From Oscillospiraceae bacterium (lineage in GTDB: Bacteria > Bacillota > Clostridia > Oscillospirales > Oscillospiraceae), in the NCBI GenBank assembly GCA_009787625.1, contig WQSX01000001.1:226907-290906 (forward strand): a stretch of DNA of 64,000 bases. Direction: 5' to 3'. Positions within the stretch are counted from its first letter, which is position 1. Each line of letters begins with the position of its first letter. The notes beneath the pieces are model-generated. The model had not been told where the DNA came from. It made no database searches and saw nothing but the letters and a program-made list of their open reading frames with translations. Below are positions 27,590 to 36,720 of this stretch, piece after piece. The translations under genes and the position numbers were made by a program.

Positions 27590-28924
27590 CTATCCGCGCA
27601 GTGAAACCCAGTCAGAATAAATAAGCCTGAAATTCGCTCTTATCATCTCTTCGTTAAATGTTATACCAATGTCCGGTGGTGCTAAAAATTCGAACGCATA
27701 GGCATTAGACCCGTCAACCAAAAGCAATTGTCTGTTATCACGTTCGGCTCGCTCAAGAGCACCTGCTCCGGAAAGCTTAAAAATCCGCAGAAAATCTAAA
27801 TGTTGGTCATCTTCAACCTCAAAGAAGTAAGAGAAAATGATGGTCCTCTCACCGGGTATGGAATCATCTCTGCGCACCGAAACTTTTTCGCGCCAGTCAA
27901 AAGGTAAGATGAAAAACCACTCATCGAATGTGTTGTGATAAGTTGTTATCATGAGGTTGTATGAACCATCACTGGCGAAAGAATACCAGTCAATGGCGTA
28001 GTATTCAGTCTCAGATTGTGCAATAAGCCGCCTAAGAACCGGAGTTTTTAAAATACCATCACGATTGACCTCACTACTGCTCATGCGGTGCCGAACAGTG
28101 TGGTCACTTATCTGCGTATCAGTATTGAGTGAGATGTTTGTGAAGTTGCCGTCATTCATGGCAAAAATGTCTGTAACCATACTGCCGTGCTCAAATCTGC
28201 CGTCACTCTCGACAAAAACAGCGGGAACATTGTCGATTAGTCTACTTGTAGAAATACGCGAAATATTATCGACACCCACCGAGAGTCTTGAGTCTTGTCT
28301 AACTATCTCACCATCGGGCATCATCGAGAAAATCTTGGCGGATCCTGCGCCGTCCTGTGGTGATAGCATGAAAAGCACCACATCGTCAGTGCCATCCTGA
28401 GTCATGTCATAGATAGCAATTTCTGAAAATTCCTCACCACTGACAAGCAGACGATGTTGAAAACCAGTTGTAGAGAAAATGGACATATACCGAAGAACCG
28501 TACCCATTTGCCAGCCGACCACGAGTTCAATAGAGCCGTCGCCGTCTAAATCGACAAATCGAATGCTCTCAAACTCTGTGCCAACGCCTTCAATGACATC
28601 AGCGACAACATATTCATCGCCGACCAATTTAAAAATGTAAATTTTAAGAGTGCTGTCGGTGGGATCGGAAAAAAATGCAATTACCTCACTAACTCCATCA
28701 CTGTTCAGGTCGTGAAGCTGCACCGCCTGACGATTCGGACCGCGATTAGGAGGGGAGAGCACTGCACCTGTGCTCTCTATTACGTTAATGTGCGCTTGCA
28801 ACCGAAGATACTCCTCAGAAACCCGCGGCAAACTAAACAACTCGTCCGCAGAAGTGCGAAAACAAGCTGTCAAGGAAACCATAGAAATCAGCAAAAGTAA
28901 AGTTACAAGAATAGTTCGTTTCAT
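27590..28924 (-). CDS. Lipoprotein with VCBS/FG-GAP-like repeats
   Basis: 444 residues. A lipoprotein signal peptide ends SLTAC (lipid Cys at 21). The mature part has aspartate-rich DxDxDG repeats (LHDLNSDGVSEVIAFF, FVDLDGDGSIELVVG, YDMTQDGTDDVVLF) typical of VCBS/FG-GAP beta-propeller blades that bind calcium. No enzymatic motif is visible. It is encoded just ahead of a response regulator and kinase, so a signal-input or surface-sensing role is possible but unproven. It has its own promoter at 28932-28960. Confidence 0.8.
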   Translation of the reverse strand: MKRTILVTLLLLISMVSLTACFRTSADELFSLPRVSEEYLRLQAHINVIESTGAVLSPPNRGPNRQAVQLHDLNSDGVSEVIAFFSDPTDSTLKIYIFKLVGDEYVVADVIEGVGTEFESIRFVDLDGDGSIELVVGWQMGTVLRYMSIFSTTGFQHRLLVSGEEFSEIAIYDMTQDGTDDVVLFMLSPQDGAGSAKIFSMMPDGEIVRQDSRLSVGVDNISRISTSRLIDNVPAVFVESDGRFEHGSMVTDIFAMNDGNFTNISLNTDTQISDHTVRHRMSSSEVNRDGILKTPVLRRLIAQSETEYYAIDWYSFASDGSYNLMITTYHNTFDEWFFILPFDWREKVSVRRDDSIPGERTIIFSYFFEVEDDQHLDFLRIFKLSGAGALERAERDNRQLLLVDGSNAYAFEFLAPPDIGITFNEEMIRANFRLIYSDWVSLRG

Positions 28925-28931
28925 GATTCAT

Positions 28932-28960
28932 AGTATAACATAAAAACAATTGTTATGCCA
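28932..28960 (-). promoter_or_regulatory. Sigma-A type promoter for the VCBS lipoprotein
   Basis: On the minus strand TGGCAT and TATACT are separated by 17 bases, and the lipoprotein ATG follows a few bases after the -10 box, implying a very short leader. Confidence 0.5.
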
Positions 28961-29033
28961 GTAGAAAATGTTTAAGTGGCTTAGAGTGTTAAAAACGATA
29001 ATATTATGCAAAAAAACAGCCACGTAATGTAGA

Positions 29034-30431
29034 TTATTCTACAATAGCGACACGAATTGCCTCTGAAATGTTTTTTACTCTGATGATTTCGAGATTATTC
29101 GCAGAATCATTTGTGTATTTTGCACTATTAGGCAAAATACAAGCATTAAAGCCCATACGAGAAATTTCAGAAAGCCTGGGAGAAATCTGAGAAACCTGTC
29201 TGATTTCCCCCGACAGTCCAACTTCACCGAAAACAGCAATATCGCTACGCAAAGGTTTATCCCTGTACGCGGAAGCTAAAGACAAAACAGTCGCTAAGTC
29301 AGCGCCCGGATCGTCTATGCTGAGTCCGCCAATTACATTGATATACGCATCACACCCGCCGATGCGCAGACCACCGCGCTGTTGTAAAACAGCCAAAAGC
29401 ATCATGGCACGGTTGTATTCAATGCCATTTGAGTTTCTGCGGGGCATGTTTGCTGAACTGGGGGAGACAAGAGCCTGAATTTCCGCAAGAATAGGACGGG
29501 TACCCTCGATTATTGCGGTAACACAAGTTCCGGGCGTTGACTGAGGTCTGCCGGATAATAAAAGCTCAGACGGGCTGAGTACCTCGACGAGTCCCTTATC
29601 CATCATCTCAAAAACACCAATCTCATTTGTAGACCCAAAACGATTTTTAGCGGCACGCAAAATTCTATAATTCATGGAACGTTCGCCCTCAAAGTAGAGA
29701 ACACAATCGACCATATGCTCCAAAACCTTAGGTCCTGCAATAGCCCCATCTTTTGTTACATGTCCAACAAGAAAAACAGTGACAGCCGTATCCTTAGCAA
29801 GACGCAAAAGAGCCATGGTGCAATCTTTAACCTGCCCTACACTGCCCGGAGAAGCTGTCAGTTCGGGATTATATAATGTCTGAATAGAATCGATTATGAT
29901 GATATCGGGCGAAAGTTCATCGGCGGCGGAAACGATTTCGGTAAGCTCAGTCTCTGAATAAACGAATACATTATCGCTCTTAACACCAAGCCTCTCTGCA
30001 CGCATTTTAATCTGCCGCTCCGACTCCTCGCCTGAGACATAGAGCACCTTAGAAGACTCCCTAAGCAGACCACAAATCTGCAGAAGTAAAGTAGATTTAC
30101 CAATACCGGGAGAACCACCAACCAAAACAAGCGACCCAATAACAGCACCACCACCAAGAACGCGGTCAAACTCAGAAAGCCCCGTAGAAAAACGAAGTTC
30201 ACCCGAAGTTTCAAGACTTTTAAGTTTCTGCGGAGTCCGTTTCAAGCCGGCGTTGCCGAGAAGGGAGCTACCGCTGCGCCCACTCTTGCCGCTGGTTTTA
30301 GCCTTAGACTTAGAAACGGCAGGTTGCTCAGCAATAGTGTTCCAAGCGGAGCAAGCAGCACACTGCCCACTCCACTTAGGAAACTCATTACCACAATCAG
30401 TACAAAAGAAAACAGTTTTGTTTTTACTCAT
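29034..30431 (-). CDS. radA: DNA repair protein RadA
   Basis: 465 residues. N-terminal C4 zinc finger CTDCGNEFPKWSGQCAAC, RecA-like ATPase with Walker A GGSPGIGKST, the RadA motif KNRFGS, and a C-terminal Lon-like domain (PLRSDIAVFGEVGLSGEIRQV). RadA is a branch-migration helicase in recombination. The ATG at 30431 overlaps the end of the cNMP/DUF2225 gene by eight bases; a TTG two codons earlier is the alternative. No strong ribosome site, so translation is probably coupled. Confidence 0.94.
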   Translation of the reverse strand: MSKNKTVFFCTDCGNEFPKWSGQCAACSAWNTIAEQPAVSKSKAKTSGKSGRSGSSLLGNAGLKRTPQKLKSLETSGELRFSTGLSEFDRVLGGGAVIGSLVLVGGSPGIGKSTLLLQICGLLRESSKVLYVSGEESERQIKMRAERLGVKSDNVFVYSETELTEIVSAADELSPDIIIIDSIQTLYNPELTASPGSVGQVKDCTMALLRLAKDTAVTVFLVGHVTKDGAIAGPKVLEHMVDCVLYFEGERSMNYRILRAAKNRFGSTNEIGVFEMMDKGLVEVLSPSELLLSGRPQSTPGTCVTAIIEGTRPILAEIQALVSPSSANMPRRNSNGIEYNRAMMLLAVLQQRGGLRIGGCDAYINVIGGLSIDDPGADLATVLSLASAYRDKPLRSDIAVFGEVGLSGEIRQVSQISPRLSEISRMGFNACILPNSAKYTNDSANNLEIIRVKNISEAIRVAIVE

Positions 30432-31812
30432 CTTCAAGTTTTAACTCATACATGAAATCCTCGGCGATTTTTGAATACTGTTTATCGCCCATTTGGTGAG
30501 TTTTTGCATTAAATAAATAGCGCCGCAAGTTGTTGTCAATACCTGCGCGGTGTTGCATACCGGCGATAGAGAGACAAGTTATCTGCTCTTGAACGGGAGT
30601 TAAGCGTGTTTCGGCATAAATCAACTCGTATAGTTCAGCGGCTTTTTCCGCTGCAAATTTCTCCATTTGAGAATCGCCCAAATCTTCGTATAACCAGCTT
30701 AAATTACCCCAAAGTTTGCCACGAATCTGCTTATCCATACCGGGATAACCCTCTGCACATAAAATGGCAAGATAATGTGAAGTTAAAACAAAGTTGATAT
30801 CACGCTCAGCTTCAAAGTCAAGCAAAATGTCAGCGCGTACAGACGTAAGCTTGCTTTCAATATTTACTTTTTTGATTGGTTTAGGATCCGTGAAGTAATT
30901 ATGAAATGTTGAAAATAGACAAGATCGGCAAACTATGACATCATACCACTCGGATTTGAACTCTTTATAGAATTTTCTTAAATCGTAGCGCATTGCCTGT
31001 GACTCATAGAGTTTTGAACGAAAAACGCGAAAATCGTTAAAAGTCTTGTTGCAAAACGGGCACACATAATCCTTTGGAAACACAAGCTGCATGTTCATCT
31101 CGACAGTGTAGTCGGTGTAATTTCTATGCCCCTCGGGGAAAATTCCGGATGGATTGGCGATTTCAGCGATTGTTGGGGCAAGAGAAGAGCCGTCCGCAGA
31201 AGAAGCTTTTGGTTGTGCATCGGCGGAGCTTTTGGGGGTCGTTGCTTCTTTAGGTTGAGCAGGTGCAGGAGCCTGTTCGGCAGTTGCTGCTTCGGCAGGT
31301 TGTTGTGAAACTGTCTGTGCCGCAACCGTTTTTTTAGGAGCAACTTTTGCTGCAGGAGGCTCCGGCGATTGCTGAGTACCGGCAGTGGTAGCTTGAGCAG
31401 TAGTAGCCTGAGCGGCAGCAACTTGCGGAGATGCAACGGGCTTTGCTGAAGCCTTTCGCATTGGAAGATAAGCCGCACGCAGTATCTCAAGGAGAACATC
31501 AGGGCGCGACCATGACAAATCGTTAAATGAATCTTCGTTGAGCACATAGGCGACAGAGTTAGCACCTGCGACATACTTGTAATCATCGGCATTGGTAAAA
31601 TATTCGCGCCCTCCGAAAACATCACCGGAAATGAGAGTCGAAAATTTCTGCATACCCCCGGCGGCGCTGTTTCGATAAACATCTACATGTCCAACAAGCA
31701 AAATATACATAGACTTGTCGGCTCCGCTTGTTCCCCCCGGGCACGCAATGGTATCACCTGCATTAAATTTTTTGCACGGACCGTGCTCAACCAACCAACT
31801 TATATCAACCAT
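30424..31812 (-). CDS. Cyclic nucleotide-binding domain fused to DUF2225
   Basis: 462 residues in three parts. Residues 1-115 look like a cNMP-binding/CRP-type beta-roll (MYILLVGHVDVYR, ISGDVFGGREYF). Residues 125-220 are an Ala/Pro/Thr/Gln-rich linker with internal repeats such as AQATTAQATTA. The rest is DUF2225 (PF09986), with CPFCNKTF and CRSC pairs that probably bind zinc, followed by TPR-like helices. The function of DUF2225 is unknown. The leader is AGAGGTCTGGTCATTATT before ATG. Confidence 0.85.
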   Translation of the reverse strand: MVDISWLVEHGPCKKFNAGDTIACPGGTSGADKSMYILLVGHVDVYRNSAAGGMQKFSTLISGDVFGGREYFTNADDYKYVAGANSVAYVLNEDSFNDLSWSRPDVLLEILRAAYLPMRKASAKPVASPQVAAAQATTAQATTAGTQQSPEPPAAKVAPKKTVAAQTVSQQPAEAATAEQAPAPAQPKEATTPKSSADAQPKASSADGSSLAPTIAEIANPSGIFPEGHRNYTDYTVEMNMQLVFPKDYVCPFCNKTFNDFRVFRSKLYESQAMRYDLRKFYKEFKSEWYDVIVCRSCLFSTFHNYFTDPKPIKKVNIESKLTSVRADILLDFEAERDINFVLTSHYLAILCAEGYPGMDKQIRGKLWGNLSWLYEDLGDSQMEKFAAEKAAELYELIYAETRLTPVQEQITCLSIAGMQHRAGIDNNLRRYLFNAKTHQMGDKQYSKIAEDFMYELKLEDE

Positions 31813-31858
31813 AATAATGACCAGACCTCTCTCACTTACTAAGTTATAAAATGACCAC

Positions 31859-32632
31859 TTATCTTCTTACAATAACAACCAAACTGACAATGGCATAAGG
31901 CTCAGAAACATGCACAAGGTCGGCAGCCTCATCAGGATGCCAACCCATTGAAAAATCAGCGCGCCCATGCAATATGGAAGTTATTAGGTCGGCGCCTTCA
32001 TACTCAAAAACCTGTAACTCTACTCCCAAAATATCCGCTACAGCTCTGGCAACCTGCGCATCCATACCCACAAACAGACCTTCATCATTGACAAAAGACA
32101 GAGGTGGTGAGTCGGAAGGCATAGCAACATTCAAAGTCGTGGCGCGGGTTCCGGCTGTATCGGGCGGTTGGTAGACAAACCTGCCGCCTGCAAAATAACT
32201 GCTGTATAGACCGCTTAGAATACCGTTACTGTCAAGTTCTTCAAGAGCGGCATTGATTGCACCCAAAAGTCTGGAGTTCTCTCTGGGTACGGCGATACGT
32301 AGTTCATAAACCATAATGGGGTCTTGCAAAATTGTAACACCTGAGGTACCTGCGACAAGCTCTTGTGCTGTCGTATTCTCCATGATGATGCAGTCAACTT
32401 CACCTGCAAGAAGCGAGGCGAGCATTACTTCCGCAGAGTCAAATGAAGCCGCACTGCCTAAGTCAGATGCAAGTCGAATGGCGGGCGTACCGGCAAGAGC
32501 TCCAATCCTTCTGCCTTCGACATCTTCCGGCGAGTGAACTTCATTTGGAATGCCGCGTGCACAACCGGAAATTAAGTGTATAAGCAAGAGTGCAAGCGGC
32601 AATAATGCAATTTTATGTACCAATTTTTTCAT
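31859..32632 (-). CDS. Solute-binding lipoprotein of family 3, with lobes in permuted order
   Basis: 257 residues with a lipobox ending LISGC (Cys 24). The family 3 amino-acid-binding fold is recognisable, but the order is changed: residues 36-150 correspond to the usual second half (EDVEGRRIGALAGT, LLAGEVDCIIMEN, NAALEELDSNGILSGLY), and residues 167-257 to the usual first half (LNVAMPSDSPPLSFV, GMDAQVARAVADILG, VSEPYAIVSLVVI). No ABC permease or ATPase gene is adjacent, so the transport or sensing partner is unknown. Confidence 0.8.
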   Translation of the reverse strand: MKKLVHKIALLPLALLLIHLISGCARGIPNEVHSPEDVEGRRIGALAGTPAIRLASDLGSAASFDSAEVMLASLLAGEVDCIIMENTTAQELVAGTSGVTILQDPIMVYELRIAVPRENSRLLGAINAALEELDSNGILSGLYSSYFAGGRFVYQPPDTAGTRATTLNVAMPSDSPPLSFVNDEGLFVGMDAQVARAVADILGVELQVFEYEGADLITSILHGRADFSMGWHPDEAADLVHVSEPYAIVSLVVIVRR

Positions 32633-32697
32633 ATTTGAAGAATCCTGTCCCTAAAACAATTCAACAACTCCCCCATATTATTAGCATCTGTAAGGAA

Positions 32698-34692
32698 CTA
32701 ATCTTTAATGTTGTCGTCCTTCTTATCGTCGCCGAAAAAGCTACTCAAATCAGGTATTTCAGGGAAGTCCGAGTTTAGAGGAATCTCTTCATCGGGAGCT
32801 TCCGTTGGATTTTTTGGTTTTTCGCTCTTAGGGGGTAATGACCCGTCATTTTTACAGAAGAAGTCAAAATCTTCGCCGGACATTGACTCGTTTTCGAGCA
32901 AGTAAGTGACAAGTTTCTCCACCAAATTGCGGTTATCGGTGAGTATATCTTCACATTGAGCAAGTGCGGCATCGAAGATTGCCTTTACTTCATCGTCAAT
33001 TGCGGCGGCAGTTTTTTCAGAATAGCTCTTTGTCTGCGAGAAGTCACGCCCGATAAACACACTGCGTGAGCTGTCGTCAAACGAAATCGGACCGATTTCA
33101 TCACTCATACCAAACCTCATGACCATAGAACGGGCAATGGCACTTGCCTGTTGAATATCGTTGCTTGCCCCTGTCGAGATATCTTCTAAAAATACTTTCT
33201 CGGCAACTCGTCCGCCAAGCGCAGTGACAATACGCTCAAACATCTCACTGCGTGAGCTGAAATCTTTATCCTCCTGCGGACGGAAAACGGTCATACCGCC
33301 TGCTTGACCGCGCGGGATAATTGTTACGAGATGTACAGGGTCAACATGCTTGAGGAAGAATGTGGTGATAGCATGACCCGCTTCGTGATATGCAGTGAGC
33401 TTGCGGCTCTTATCGGTGACAACACGGCTTTTCTTCTCAGGACCTGCCATGACTTTGAGCGTTGCTTGCTCAACATCTTCCATGGTTACAAAGCGTTTAT
33501 TTGCACGGGCTGACAATAGAGCCGCCTCATTTAAGAGGTTTTCCAAATCGGCACCCGTAAAGCCAATAGTGCCTTTCGCAATTTCAGCTAAGTTAATGTC
33601 CTCGCCCAATATTTTGCCTTTGGCATGAACTTTCAAAATGGCTTCGCGTCCTTTAATATCAGGAAGTCCGACATAAACTTGACGATCAAAACGACCGGGG
33701 CGGAGAAGTGCGCTGTCGAGTATGTCAGCTCTATTAGTTGCGGCAATTATGATAACACCTTCGTTAGTTGCAAAACCGTCCATTTCAACGAGAAGTTGGT
33801 TGAGTGTCTGCTCACGCTCATCATGCCCGCCACCAAGCCCTGCTCCGCGCTGACGACCGACGGCATCAATTTCATCAATGAAAATGATAGACGGTGCAAC
33901 TTTTTTTGCCTGCTCAAACAAGTCACGCACACGAGAAGCACCAACGCCGACGTACAGCTCAACAAAGTCTGAACCTGAGATGGATAAAAACTGCACTCCA
34001 GCCTCGCCTGCAACAGCTTTGGCTATGAGAGTTTTACCCGTTCCGGGAGGACCTACAAGTAAAACGCCTTTAGGAATACGCGCACCGAGCGTTATGTATT
34101 TTTGTGGACCTTTGAGGAAGTCGACAATCTCGCTGAGTTCTTCTTTTTCCTCTTCACAGCCTGCAACATCTGCAAATGTGACCTTCTTCTTATCCTCAGA
34201 GGCAACACGAGTTCGAGCCTTGCCAAAACGCATAGCCCCCTTGTCACCGCCAATTCCGGAACGGTTCATCATCGAGTTCCAAATAAAGAAGAACACGGCA
34301 ATCAAAATGATATAAGGTAAAAGTGAGACCCACCATGGGAATCTGACTCCCGGCTCATAGTTAAATCTAAAATTTGGGTCGCGTCTCATGCTCTCATCAA
34401 TGTAATGACTGAAATCGGCGTGGAACAGCCCAATATCAAGCAAGTCGTGGATAACGAGATTACTGCCGGAGTCCTCAAAATTACTGCGTAACTCAGCAGT
34501 AACACGGTTATTGTTGCCGACTCGAAACGATGTAACCTCTCCTTGCATAAATAAGCGGCGGAGTTGCGAGTAGTCAACAGTGGTGGTGGTTGGGTCGTTT
34601 GGCGAATACATTATGTAAAACGCACCGAGAATAATTACAAGGATTATGATATATAAACCTATCTCTCGTGGACTTCTGTTTTTTGCTTTCAA
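32698..34692 (-). CDS. ftsH: ATP-dependent zinc metalloprotease FtsH
   Basis: 664 residues: two membrane helices (about 11-29 and 121-140), AAA+ domain with Walker A GPPGTGKT at 214-221, Walker [16 protein letters not shown], the SRH region, and M41 protease with the zinc motif HEAGH. It degrades misfolded membrane and regulatory proteins. It starts at TTG with AGGAG ahead. The FtsH-Hpt-TilS order is conserved in Firmicutes. Confidence 0.96.
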   Translation of the reverse strand: MKAKNRSPREIGLYIIILVIILGAFYIMYSPNDPTTTTVDYSQLRRLFMQGEVTSFRVGNNNRVTAELRSNFEDSGSNLVIHDLLDIGLFHADFSHYIDESMRRDPNFRFNYEPGVRFPWWVSLLPYIILIAVFFFIWNSMMNRSGIGGDKGAMRFGKARTRVASEDKKKVTFADVAGCEEEKEELSEIVDFLKGPQKYITLGARIPKGVLLVGPPGTGKTLIAKAVAGEAGVQFLSISGSDFVELYVGVGASRVRDLFEQAKKVAPSIIFIDEIDAVGRQRGAGLGGGHDEREQTLNQLLVEMDGFATNEGVIIIAATNRADILDSALLRPGRFDRQVYVGLPDIKGREAILKVHAKGKILGEDINLAEIAKGTIGFTGADLENLLNEAALLSARANKRFVTMEDVEQATLKVMAGPEKKSRVVTDKSRKLTAYHEAGHAITTFFLKHVDPVHLVTIIPRGQAGGMTVFRPQEDKDFSSRSEMFERIVTALGGRVAEKVFLEDISTGASNDIQQASAIARSMVMRFGMSDEIGPISFDDSSRSVFIGRDFSQTKSYSEKTAAAIDDEVKAIFDAALAQCEDILTDNRNLVEKLVTYLLENESMSGEDFDFFCKNDGSLPPKSEKPKNPTEAPDEEIPLNSDFPEIPDLSSFFGDDKKDDNIKD

Positions 34693-34734
34693 GGGTCACT
34701 CTCCTATTTTATTATTGCCTCAAAACGGCGGGGT

Positions 34735-35271
34735 CTATGAATAAATTTCAGGTTTCAAAACTGCAACATACGGCAGATTGCGATAACGCTCACCATAGTC
34801 AAGTCCATAACCAACAACAAATTCGTTGGGACAAACAAAACCGGTGTAGTCCGTGGTAAACGGAACTTGCCGACGCTCAGGCTTATCAAGCAATGTGCAA
34901 GTTTTTAAACTTGCCGGCTTGTTTTTTGCGACTATTGCATGGAGTGCGGTGAGTGTGATACCACTATCTAAAATATCTTCAATAATGAGGACATCTTTAC
35001 CGTCAACATCAAACTCAATATTTTTATCAACATTGACCTTACCGGATGAAACCGAGGCAAAGCCATAAGATGAGGCAGTCAAAAATCGAATTTCACAATC
35101 AAGCTCAATATGTCTTGCTATATCGGCAAGAAAAACAAAACAACCTTTGAGAACACCAATGAGCATTAATTGCTTGCCTTTATAGTCTCTTGTTATCTCA
35201 GCACCCAGCTCTTTTATGCGCTTTTCAATCTGCTCTTCGGAAAACAAGATTTCCCGTAAATCATCTCTCAA
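34735..35271 (-). CDS. hpt: Hypoxanthine phosphoribosyltransferase
   Basis: 178 residues. The PRPP-binding loop is DVLIIEDILDSGITL, with LIGVLKGCFVFLADI for pyrophosphate and VVGYGLDYGERYRNLPYV near the C-terminus, all typical of HPRT. It salvages hypoxanthine and guanine. It starts at TTG nine bases after GGAG, right at the tilS stop. Confidence 0.95.
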   Translation of the reverse strand: MRDDLREILFSEEQIEKRIKELGAEITRDYKGKQLMLIGVLKGCFVFLADIARHIELDCEIRFLTASSYGFASVSSGKVNVDKNIEFDVDGKDVLIIEDILDSGITLTALHAIVAKNKPASLKTCTLLDKPERRQVPFTTDYTGFVCPNEFVVGYGLDYGERYRNLPYVAVLKPEIYS

Positions 35272-35274
35272 TTG

Positions 35275-36693
35275 TCAAATCTCCTCAAAATCAATTTGTA
35301 TAACGCTATCACCTAATTCGGGAACAGCTCTGTCACCCGTGCCTATACCATAGATACCCAGCACACCTTCATCATCGCTGATGACAGGAACGAGTGACCT
35401 TTTTCGTGCAGGAATTTTCTTATCAATGAATAACTTTTTGAGAGTTTTCGTGCCGGAACCTGCGCTAAGGCGGATAGAATCACCCTCCCGACGAGGTCTA
35501 ACGGCTATTTTACCACATATGTCAAGACTTTTAAAGAGGAAAGATGCAAAATTTGAATTTAAAGTGGCTTTACTAATATTATCATCATATTGGGTTAATT
35601 TGCAAGTTATTTTAAGTCCGAGACTCAATATTATTGAACTATGACCAACAGTTGGATAAATAGGAGCGAATTCATTGTCGTCAGGTTTTTGCTCTGCATC
35701 AAAAATAACTCGGTCGTATTCCCTGTAAACAGTCATTCCCGGCAAAGAGATACCGGCGGACGGATTATCACCACTGCAAAGGGCGAGAACATCTAAAACA
35801 TGATTGTAAGAGAGTGAATTGGGGCGCTTGCTTTCAGCGGGAAATGTGTTGAGGTTCTCCTCCTGTGTACCCATGACATAGAGCTTGCGAATAACTCTTG
35901 ATGAGACGGAAAACGGCAAAACAGCGAGGTCTGTCGCATTGGTAGTTAGCCCTGTGCAACAGTCATGAATAAAAAGCTCTGCAATATCGGAAATGAACTC
36001 CTCATCAGCTCTAAAAAGTTGAGAGGCAGTGCTTGCAGCCTCACAAAATCGTGGATTTATTGATTCCATCAGAGGAATTAAGTTGTGGCGAACTTTATTG
36101 CGAGTGTGAACCTCCAGCACATTTGTCGAGTCCTCGACAAATGGAATATCACGTTCATTGATAAAATCCAAAATTTCCGTCCTTGTTGTTCTGAGTAGGG
36201 GCCGAATAACATTACCTCGAAAAGGAGGTATACCGGACATGCCGTTTGTTCCCGCACCACGTGCCAGGTTTATAATCATAGTCTCGGAATTGTCATTCAT
36301 ATTGTGTGCCGTGGCAATCTTCAAAGCCCCTATTTTATCAGCAGTATCAAAGAAAAACTCATAACGCATATCGCGAGCGGCTTCTTCGATGCTGAGTCCG
36401 CCTTTTTTTGCATAAGTGCTGACATCTCCTCTTCCGGAATAAAACGGCACTCCATGATGCTCACAGATAAGCATGACAAAAGTTTCATCACGATCCGACT
36501 CATCACCCCTGAGTTCGTGGTTATAGTGAGCAACAGCAATACCGAAATCCCGCTCATATGAAATATGCCTCATAACCTCAAGCAGACACATAGAATCCGC
36601 CCCGCCGGAGACACAAATGAGCAAAACCCCCCCATTGGGCAACATTCCATGCTCATCTGTAAATTCTAAAATTTTACCAATCAGTTGTGACAT
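35275..36693 (-). CDS. tilS: tRNA(Ile)-lysidine synthase
   Basis: 472 residues. The PP-loop CVSGGADS lies at residues 27-34; AHYNHELRGDESDRDE and TAHNMNDNSETMIINLARG are TilS-specific, and a C-terminal domain ends the protein. It modifies C34 of the CAU-anticodon tRNA-Ile. An ATG at 36705 lies directly on the AAGGA site, while the ATG at 36693 is 12 bases beyond it, matching the spacing used by many genes here, so I choose the latter. Confidence 0.93.
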   Translation of the reverse strand: MSQLIGKILEFTDEHGMLPNGGVLLICVSGGADSMCLLEVMRHISYERDFGIAVAHYNHELRGDESDRDETFVMLICEHHGVPFYSGRGDVSTYAKKGGLSIEEAARDMRYEFFFDTADKIGALKIATAHNMNDNSETMIINLARGAGTNGMSGIPPFRGNVIRPLLRTTRTEILDFINERDIPFVEDSTNVLEVHTRNKVRHNLIPLMESINPRFCEAASTASQLFRADEEFISDIAELFIHDCCTGLTTNATDLAVLPFSVSSRVIRKLYVMGTQEENLNTFPAESKRPNSLSYNHVLDVLALCSGDNPSAGISLPGMTVYREYDRVIFDAEQKPDDNEFAPIYPTVGHSSIILSLGLKITCKLTQYDDNISKATLNSNFASFLFKSLDICGKIAVRPRREGDSIRLSAGSGTKTLKKLFIDKKIPARKRSLVPVISDDEGVLGIYGIGTGDRAVPELGDSVIQIDFEEI

Positions 36694-36720
36694 ACAAAAA
36701 TTCATTCCTTATTTTATGAG

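Noticed and set aside
28961..29033. Terminator between radA and the VCBS lipoprotein gene
   Set aside because: There are short complementary pieces (GTGGCT/AGCCAC, GTAGA/TCTAC), but the stems are weak and not followed directly by a T-run.
31095..31682. A 195-codon open frame rich in Leu and Arg on the minus strand inside the cNMP/DUF2225 gene
   Set aside because: It is the shifted reading of the Ala/Pro/Thr-rich linker; composition is artificial and the real frame has clear domains.
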